From positions 9,910 to 73,909 of the forward strand of contig JAFWUX010000097.1 in NCBI GenBank assembly GCA_017523995.1: a DNA stretch of 64,000 nt, given 5' to 3'. The position numbers and the translations under genes were made by a program. How positions within the stretch are numbered: position 1 is the first letter of the stretch; each line of letters opens with the position of its first letter. Of this stretch, positions 59,086 to 64,000 are shown piece by piece. The DNA comes from Oscillospiraceae bacterium (lineage in GTDB: Bacteria > Bacillota_A > Clostridia > Oscillospirales > Ruminococcaceae). The notes under the pieces are model-generated. The model was not told the DNA's origin. It was given only the letters and a program-made list of their open reading frames with translations, and made no database searches.

Positions 59086-59655
59086 ATGATAGATCAAAAG
59101 GCGATTGCGGAACACATCCGCGGCATTCTGCAGGCGCTCGGTGAGGACCCCGACAGAGAGGGGCTCATCGAGACGCCGGAGCGTGTCGCAAGGATGTATG
59201 CGGAGGTTTTTGAGGGCATCGGCTATACCAATCACGAGATCGCGGAGATGTTCGGCAAGACGTTTGAAGCGCCGAAAAATGCGGGTCCCGTGGTTGTGCG
59301 CGATATCGAGGTGTTCTCCTACTGTGAACACCACATGGCGCTGATGTACGATATGTCGGTCAATGTTGCATATGTGCCGAAGGATAAAGTCATCGGACTT
59401 TCCAAGATCGCGCGCATCTGCGATATGGCGGCAAAGCGGCTGCAGCTGCAGGAGCGGCTCGGCTCGGATATCGCGGAGATTCTCATGGAGGCGGCAGGCA
59501 CGCCGGATGTCGGTGTGGTGATTGCCGGTACACACAGCTGCATGACGGCGCGGGGCATCCGCAATGCCTCGGCGAGAACCGTCACGCAGACTTTCTGCGG
59601 CAGGTTTCAGGAGGACTGGAATCTGCAGAGACTGCTGACGGAGGGTGTCAAATGA
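59086..59655 (+). CDS. folE: GTP cyclohydrolase I
   Basis: A 189-residue type I GTP cyclohydrolase making dihydroneopterin triphosphate from GTP, the entry to folate and preQ0. Zinc ligands in [10 protein letters not shown] (about residue 82) and [12 protein letters not shown] (about 148); [22 protein letters not shown] is the family's central region. Placed among queD/E/C, it likely feeds deazapurine synthesis. GAGGAGAGGTTCAG precedes the ATG; its stop overlaps queC (ATGA 59652-59655). Confidence 0.96.
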   Translation: MIDQKAIAEHIRGILQALGEDPDREGLIETPERVARMYAEVFEGIGYTNHEIAEMFGKTFEAPKNAGPVVVRDIEVFSYCEHHMALMYDMSVNVAYVPKDKVIGLSKIARICDMAAKRLQLQERLGSDIAEILMEAAGTPDVGVVIAGTHSCMTARGIRNASARTVTQTFCGRFQEDWNLQRLLTEGVK

Positions 59656-60329
59656 AAGCATTGGTTTTATTCAGCGGCGGACTGGACAGCACAACCTGTC
59701 TGGCGCTTGCGATTGAGAAATACGGCGCGGATGAGGTGCTTGCACTGTCCGTCAGCTACGGACAAAAGCACACGAAGGAGATTGAGGCGGCAGGTGCGGT
59801 CGCAAAGCATTACGGCGTGAAGCTGCAGACGCTCGATCTTGCGGAAATCTTTGCGGATTCCGATTGTTCCCTGCTCAAGGGCAGCACGCAGGAGGTCCCG
59901 AAGGAATCCTATGCGGAGCAGCTCGCGGAAACGGACGGCAAACCGGTCTCGACCTATGTGCCGTTCCGGAACGGGCTGTTTCTCTCCTCGGCGGCGAGCA
60001 TTGCGCTTTCGCACGGCTGCGAGGTCATCTATTACGGCGCGCATGCGGACGATGCAGCCGGAAACGCCTATCCAGACTGCAGTAAGGATTTCAATGATGC
60101 GATCAATACTGCGATCTATCTCGGCAGCGGAAAACAGCTCCGTGTCGAGGCGCCGTTTGTCGGAAAGACAAAGGCGGATGTTGTCGCGGAGGGGCTGCGT
60201 CTGCACGCGCCCTATGAGCTGACATGGAGCTGCTATGAGGGCGGCGAGAAGCCCTGCGGTCTCTGCGGAACCTGCCGTGACCGCGCGGCGGCGTTTGCGG
60301 CAAACGGCGTGAAAGATCCGGCGCTGTAA
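59652..60329 (+). CDS. queC: 7-cyano-7-deazaguanine synthase
   Basis: A 225-residue ATP-dependent amide/nitrile-forming enzyme producing preQ0. PP-loop [15 protein letters not shown] (about residue 5), YGQKHTKE (about 36), and a C-terminal zinc site with [16 protein letters not shown] (about 195). Length is standard. Coupled to folE by ATGA and the last gene of the operon; no clear terminator follows. Confidence 0.97.
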   Translation: MKALVLFSGGLDSTTCLALAIEKYGADEVLALSVSYGQKHTKEIEAAGAVAKHYGVKLQTLDLAEIFADSDCSLLKGSTQEVPKESYAEQLAETDGKPVSTYVPFRNGLFLSSAASIALSHGCEVIYYGAHADDAAGNAYPDCSKDFNDAINTAIYLGSGKQLRVEAPFVGKTKADVVAEGLRLHAPYELTWSCYEGGEKPCGLCGTCRDRAAAFAANGVKDPAL

Positions 60330-60339
60330 CAGGGCAGTC

Positions 60340-60411
60340 ATGATGATGCATACATTTGAGATTTATCGGCATACCGGGGCGATTGCAAAGCCGGACAAAT
60401 TTGAGAAATAG
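60340..60411 (+). CDS. Possible 23-residue peptide
   Basis: ATG repeats at 60340, 60343 and 60346 open a frame (MMMHTFEIYRHTGAIAKPD...) ending in TAG at 60411, with no good Shine-Dalgarno. It may be a leader peptide or a gene remnant between queC and the next small gene. Low support. Confidence 0.2.
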   Translation: MMMHTFEIYRHTGAIAKPDKFEK

Positions 60412-60420
60412 GAGATCACT

Positions 60421-60636
60421 ATGAGTGAAGAAACACATTTTGAGGTGCAGCCCGATACGGTCAAGCTGATCGGTAACGTGATGCACGGCATTGCCGGAAC
60501 CTATCAGGGCAGGCCGGTGACATTTATCTGCGATGTTCCGCAGCAGTCGATTCTCGTCCCGGAGGGTATGGAAGATGTTTACCATGAGATTCTGAACGCT
60601 GTTCTCCGGTATCTGCGGATTGTCGGAAAAATATAA
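60421..60636 (+). CDS. Small protein of unknown function
   Basis: A 71-residue protein, FEVQPDTVKLIGNVMHGIAG then beta-like stretches (RPVTFICDVPQQSILVPEG) and a C-terminal helix (YHEILNAVLRYLRIVGKI). AGGAG lies 6 bases before the ATG, which supports expression. No family recognised. Lies between queC and immunity-like genes, so it could be a small immunity or regulatory protein. Confidence 0.55.
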   Translation: MSEETHFEVQPDTVKLIGNVMHGIAGTYQGRPVTFICDVPQQSILVPEGMEDVYHEILNAVLRYLRIVGKI

Positions 60637-60679
60637 TGATAATCAGGAGAATATCACCGGCATAGGAGGACAGTACGGA

Positions 60680-61096
60680 ATGAACCTCGACAAGCAAACA
60701 ATCAGCGGAATGATCGGCGGAAACCGGCGGTTTATCAGTCCGTTTGACGAACCGGAGTCCTACACGATTCTGGACGGTGAAAATCCGCTGAATGAAGATT
60801 TTGATATCGAAATTGTAAACCGGTATTATGAAAGGCTGCGATATGCCGTAATGCATGCCGACAGCCTGATACGGGATGCTTTTGATGACAGATTCTATGA
60901 TGCATATTTCGTGAATAAGGAGATTGTTCACTCAGCAGCGCAAATGTGTTCGGAACTGATCTTTGAGTCATTTGTGATGTACCCCGATCATCAGACAATC
61001 GGTGCGTGCCTGAGCAACCGTTCTTTTATGCCGGGGCATTTTATTGATGCAGCATGGGATGCGGAATGGCGTGTTCTCTCAGCATGGAGCTGCTGA
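60680..61096 (+). CDS. Acidic protein of unknown function, immunity-like
   Basis: A 138-residue acidic, mostly helical protein (IVNRYYERLRYAVMHADSLI, VHSAAQMCSELIFESFVM) with aromatic-rich ends. GGAGG is 10 bases before the ATG at 60680; an in-frame ATG at 60620 overlaps the previous gene. Size, acidity and its neighbour, a SMI1/KNR4-type protein, resemble orphan immunity genes of polymorphic toxins, but no family is recognised and no toxin is present here. Confidence 0.5.
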   Translation: MNLDKQTISGMIGGNRRFISPFDEPESYTILDGENPLNEDFDIEIVNRYYERLRYAVMHADSLIRDAFDDRFYDAYFVNKEIVHSAAQMCSELIFESFVMYPDHQTIGACLSNRSFMPGHFIDAAWDAEWRVLSAWSC

Positions 61097-61171
61097 ATGA
61101 TTCGCCGGAGCTTTGAAGTCCGCGTGTTTGCGGAAACGGATCAATTTTAATGTGATGGGAGGATGAGCGCC

Positions 61172-61615
61172 ATGTTTCGTTTTCTGACAGATGAAACTGA
61201 CAACCGCGAAAAGAGTGCGGCGCGTATTGCATATCTCGAACAGAAATACGGAATTGTGTTTCCGGAGATTCTGAGACAGCTTTACGCGAAAACTGACAGC
61301 GGTGAAATGAAAATGTGCGAAATGGAAATCGGCGGACGCACATTTGTTGCTGCAAATCTCGTGACGCTCGAAGAAGGCGACATGGATTTTGAATATGCTG
61401 CCGATGATGTCCGCGATGAGCCGATGTGCAATTTTATCCCTGCGGACTGGTATCCGATTGCCTATGACAACGGCGGCAACTTTTTCTACTGGTGCAGCAG
61501 CACGCAGCAGGTCTTTTTTGTTGACGCTGAAAATGTGGATGAAAAGGTGCTGATCGCCGAAAATCCAGAAGCATTCATTGAACTGCTGAACAATTCGGTT
61601 GCAGAGGCGGAATAA
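61172..61615 (+). CDS. SMI1/KNR4 (SUKH)-family protein
   Basis: A 147-residue SUKH-type protein. The N-terminal helix ARIAYLEQKYGIVFPEILRQLYAKTDSGE, the acidic middle and the WYPIAYDNGGNFFYWCSSTQQVFFVD block are the family pattern. SUKH proteins are often immunity proteins against contact-dependent nuclease toxins, though housekeeping roles exist. GGGAGG (61157-61162) lies 9 bases before the chosen ATG; the ATG at 61163 touches it. No cognate toxin in the window. Confidence 0.78.
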   Translation: MFRFLTDETDNREKSAARIAYLEQKYGIVFPEILRQLYAKTDSGEMKMCEMEIGGRTFVAANLVTLEEGDMDFEYAADDVRDEPMCNFIPADWYPIAYDNGGNFFYWCSSTQQVFFVDAENVDEKVLIAENPEAFIELLNNSVAEAE

Positions 61616-61677
61616 TCCCCCGTATCTGCGCTCTTGCGGTAATATGCCCCGAGACATCGGCGCTGAAAGGTGATAGA

Positions 61678-62421
61678 ATGGACATTGTACAGCAATTTTA
61701 TAACAATCTTGCGGGGCAGTATGACAGGCTGTTCCGCGACTGGGATGCATCCGTCGGCGAGCAGGCGGCGATCCTTGACCGGCTGTTCTCCGGATGCGGA
61801 TTTGACCGCTCGGCGCGCATTCTCGACTGCGCCTGCGGCATCGGGACACAGGCGATCGGGCTGGCGGCGCTCGGGTATCCGGTCACTGCCTCCGATTTCT
61901 CGGATGCGGCGCTCTCTCAGGCTGCTGAACGTGCTGCGAAACACGGCGTTTCTGTTCGCTTTGCTCATGCGGATTTCCGCAGGCTCGCGGAAGTCTTTTC
62001 GGAGCAGTTTGACATTGTCATTGCAATGGACAACGCACTGCCGCACATGCTGACAAAACCGGATCTGGAATCTGCGGTCCGGAGCATCATCGGGCAGGTG
62101 CGGAAAGGCGGAATCTTTGCTGCGAGCATCCGCGATTATGATGCGCTGATCGAAAGCAAGCCGCCCTATATCCATCAGACGGAAAGCGGAAAGCGCGTTT
62201 CGTTTCAGACTTGGGACTGGGAGAATGAGAATTACCGGCTCGTGCAGTATATCATCGAGGACGGGGACACGCTCTCTGTCAGCAAATATGACTGCGCCTA
62301 CAGAGCCGTTCGCAGGGCGGAGCTGACAGAACTGCTCTATGCTGCCGGATGTGCTGAGGTGATCTGGGAAATGCCGGAGAAATCCGGATACTATCAGCCG
62401 GTTGTCATCGCTGAAAAATAA
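61678..62421 (+). CDS. SAM-dependent methyltransferase, class I
   Basis: A 247-residue Rossmann methyltransferase: motif [21 protein letters not shown] (about residue 43), [10 protein letters not shown] acidic end of motif II, and [14 protein letters not shown] (motif IV-like, about 112). N-terminal [23 protein letters not shown] precedes the ATG. It could methylate a small molecule, for example a glycine- or sarcosine-like substrate or a quinone, but this cannot be settled. Overlaps the queF region slightly upstream of its start (stop 62421, queF start 62444). Confidence 0.85.
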   Translation: MDIVQQFYNNLAGQYDRLFRDWDASVGEQAAILDRLFSGCGFDRSARILDCACGIGTQAIGLAALGYPVTASDFSDAALSQAAERAAKHGVSVRFAHADFRRLAEVFSEQFDIVIAMDNALPHMLTKPDLESAVRSIIGQVRKGGIFAASIRDYDALIESKPPYIHQTESGKRVSFQTWDWENENYRLVQYIIEDGDTLSVSKYDCAYRAVRRAELTELLYAAGCAEVIWEMPEKSGYYQPVVIAEK

Positions 62422-62443
62422 AAGGAAACAGGAGGATATCACC

Positions 62444-62938
62444 ATGAACGAACGTGACAGAGAACAGGAGGGCATCACGCTCCTCGGCAATCAGCACACC
62501 AAATATCCGCAGGACTATGATCCTTCGGTGCTTGAAACCTTTGAGAACAAGCATCCCGGCCGCGACTACTTCGTCAAATTCAACTGTCCGGAGTTTACGA
62601 GCCTCTGCCCGATCACCGGTCAGCCGGATTTTGCAACGATCTATATTTCCTATGTGCCGCGCGTCAAAATGGTCGAGAGCAAATCGCTCAAGCTTTATCT
62701 GTTCAGTTTTCGCAATCACGGGGACTTCCACGAGGACTGCGTCAACATCATCATGAACGATCTCATCAAGCTGATGGAGCCTGCATATATCGAGGTCTGG
62801 GGCAAGTTCCTACCGCGCGGCGGCATCTCGATCGACCCCTACTGCAACTACGGCATGCCGGGAACAAAATGGGAGCAGGTTGCATGGGAGCGCCTGACGC
62901 ATCACGATCTCTATCCGGAGCCGGTGAACAACCGATGA
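62444..62938 (+). CDS. queF: NADPH-dependent 7-cyano-7-deazaguanine reductase
   Basis: A 164-residue type I QueF converting preQ0 to preQ1. [18 protein letters not shown] (about residue 45) carries the catalytic Cys and Asp; [16 protein letters not shown] (about 85) is the QueF NADPH-binding motif region; [10 protein letters not shown] is conserved. AGGAGG precedes the ATG by 8 bases; an upstream in-frame ATG at 62402 lies in the methyltransferase gene. Completes the preQ1 pathway though separated from queDEC by five genes. Overlaps the esterase start (ATGA 62935-62938). Confidence 0.96.
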   Translation: MNERDREQEGITLLGNQHTKYPQDYDPSVLETFENKHPGRDYFVKFNCPEFTSLCPITGQPDFATIYISYVPRVKMVESKSLKLYLFSFRNHGDFHEDCVNIIMNDLIKLMEPAYIEVWGKFLPRGGISIDPYCNYGMPGTKWEQVAWERLTHHDLYPEPVNNR

Positions 62939-63618
62939 AGCAGCTCGAATCCTGCGGCAGAACGGTGACCGTCTCCGGCGCTGAACAGGCGGAAAACGTT
63001 ATCTGGATGCATACCTTTTCCGATGAGGCACAGGCGGCATTTGCGCTGCTGCCGCCGGAAATGCAGGCGCGGACTGCGATCGCGGCGGTCGCAATGCCCG
63101 ATCCGGACTGGAACGCGATGCTCTCACCGTGGGCAGCACCGGCGCTGTTCAAAAAGGAACCGCCCTTTGCAGGAAATGCCGATACACATTTGCAGATTCT
63201 GACAGACAGCATCATGCCGGAGATCACGGCGCAGTGCGGCTTTGCACCGAAGCGGCACCTGATCGCAGGTTATTCGCTTGCGGGACTGTTTGCGCTCTAT
63301 GCGCTCTGGAAAACGGATGTGTTCCGCGGCGGCGTGAGTGTATCCGGCTCGCTGTGGTATCCGGATTTTTCGGCGTATCTGCGAGAAAATCAGCCTATCC
63401 GAAAGCCGGACGCGGTGTATCTCTCACTCGGCGACAGGGAATGCAAAGCGCGCAATCCGGTGCTTGCAGCCGTGCAGGAGAAAACAGAAGAAACAGCTGC
63501 GTTTTTGCAGAATGCCGGCATCCGCAGCATTTTTGAGCTGAATCCCGGCGGACATACAAATCAGGCAGCGGAGCGCACGGCAAAAGCGCTCATCTGGCTG
63601 ATTTCGCAATACAACTAA
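62935..63618 (+). CDS. Alpha/beta-hydrolase esterase
   Basis: A 227-residue alpha/beta hydrolase of the esterase-D/enterochelin-esterase type. Nucleophile elbow GYSLAG (Ser about residue 108), [11 protein letters not shown] after it, a plausible acid in YLSLGDRE (Asp about 165), and the His in PGGHTNQ (about 205). No signal peptide, so cytosolic. It begins at 62935 within the queF stop, and is separated from GH43 by a terminator and promoter. Substrate unknown; acetyl or feruloyl ester removal is possible in a polysaccharide-degrading species. Confidence 0.8.
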   Translation: MKQLESCGRTVTVSGAEQAENVIWMHTFSDEAQAAFALLPPEMQARTAIAAVAMPDPDWNAMLSPWAAPALFKKEPPFAGNADTHLQILTDSIMPEITAQCGFAPKRHLIAGYSLAGLFALYALWKTDVFRGGVSVSGSLWYPDFSAYLRENQPIRKPDAVYLSLGDRECKARNPVLAAVQEKTEETAAFLQNAGIRSIFELNPGGHTNQAAERTAKALIWLISQYN

Positions 63619-63638
63619 GCACACAATTACATGAACAG

Positions 63639-63674
63639 CAAGCCTGATTTCTCCGGAAATCGGGCTTGTGCTTT
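63639..63674 (+). terminator. Terminator of the queF-esterase transcript
   Basis: AAGCC...GATTTC pairs with GAAATC...GGGCTT, followed by GTGCTTTA; about 20 bases after the esterase stop. Confidence 0.75.
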
Positions 63675-63769
63675 ACATACAAGTATGAAATCCACTTGTT
63701 TGCAATTGGAAATACAAATTTAGCACTTAGATTATATGTATTTTATCCAGTTTTTCTTGTAATTACACA

Positions 63770-63798
63770 TTGTATTTGTACAACGGTCAGGTTATAAT
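63770..63798 (+). promoter_or_regulatory. Sigma-A promoter of the GH43 gene
   Basis: TTGTAT (63770-63775), 17-base spacer, TATAAT (63793-63798), 34 bases before the ATG. The upstream 63675-63769 is AT-rich and holds no gene. Confidence 0.7.
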
Positions 63799-63832
63799 AA
63801 GAATAGAAATTTATATATTAGGGGGAATATCC

Positions 63833-64000
63833 ATGAAATCAATCAAAAAGAAAATCCGAATAGGCATTGCTGCCGGCGCGATGATCTGTCTTGGCGCACT
63901 TGCACAGACAAGCGTCCTCGATGCCTCCGCCCACAACCCGATTGTGCAGACAAGTTTTACGCCTGATCCTGCACCGGTTGTATTCGGTGATGAGCTCTGG
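63833..64000 (+). CDS. Secreted GH43 glycoside hydrolase (3' partial)
   Basis: The first 56 residues of an exported protein; the rest lies outside the window. A basic start (MKSIKKKIRIGI) and hydrophobic core to about residue 31 form a signal peptide, followed by HNPIVQTSFTPDPAPVVFGDELW, the characteristic N-terminus of GH43 beta-xylosidase/arabinofuranosidase blades with the first catalytic-region Asp (DPAPV). AGGGGG lies 7 bases before the ATG, and the gene has its own promoter. Whether it carries a dockerin cannot be seen. Confidence 0.8.
   Translation, partial: MKSIKKKIRIGIAAGAMICLGALAQTSVLDASAHNPIVQTSFTPDPAPVVFGDELW

Overview
The window looks like chromosome of a plant-fibre-degrading, cellulosome-forming Firmicute, most likely Ruminococcus (Oscillospiraceae/Ruminococcaceae). 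The basis is several secreted proteins carrying type I dockerins joined through Thr-rich linkers, Gram-positive signal peptides and Shine-Dalgarno sites, classic sigma-A promoters with 17-bp spacers, a large-type SRP RNA beside dnaX-ybaB-recR, and a visibly GC-rich coding bias. Species is not claimed. Two stretches are visibly AT-richer than the rest (1-2618 and about 27650-33320) and look acquired.

Layout. 1-3007: edge of a foreign region with a Septu-like defence pair (ATPase plus HNH nuclease) and the C-terminal remnant of a tyrosine integrase. 3098-20842: secreted-enzyme region with a dockerin pectate lyase, a lipoprotein, a 4Fe-4S aldo/keto reductase, a dockerin pectin methylesterase, tRNA-Arg, a membrane protein and a 2410-residue dockerin subtilase. 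20896-25533 (minus): HAD phosphatase, recR, ybaB, dnaX, TPR protein and SRP RNA. 25618-33547: tRNA-Pro, an ECF sigma factor with a membrane partner carrying a dockerin-like segment, and a giant LRR-dockerin protein bracketed by 118-bp identical direct repeats. 33648-44031: DUF2079 membrane protein, a secreted lectin/C39-like protein, a DUF3789 peptide, two YbjN-like paralogues, and greA-lysS plus carB. 44370-47219 (minus): a dockerin fused to an ABC solute-binding protein, and a flavodoxin-like protein. 47420-51807: GntR/YtrA-type ABC exporter operon with a CPBP protease. 51827-55808: CsoR-controlled copper export operon. 55924-60329: preQ0 operon (queD, queE, folE, queC plus a fusion gene and a HAD phosphatase) behind a long leader with a terminator. 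60340-63618: small immunity-like genes, a methyltransferase, queF and an esterase. 63833-64000: start of a GH43 enzyme.

How the parts fit. Pectate lyase, pectin methylesterase and GH43 point to pectin/arabinan use. Dockerins on enzymes, a protease, an LRR protein and a binding protein indicate a broad cellulosome or cell-surface scaffold. FolE-QueD-QueE-QueC make preQ0 from GTP and QueF reduces it to preQ1. CsoR, an HMA membrane protein and CopA form a copper efflux circuit.

Most striking unannotated structure: a mosaic family of intergenic repeats (parts called B, H and A here) recurs at least seven times between genes; a purine-rich repeat family recurs three times; and a motif shared by an intergenic tandem repeat and the queD leader suggests an undescribed RNA family. 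GC statements are by eye and no database search was run.
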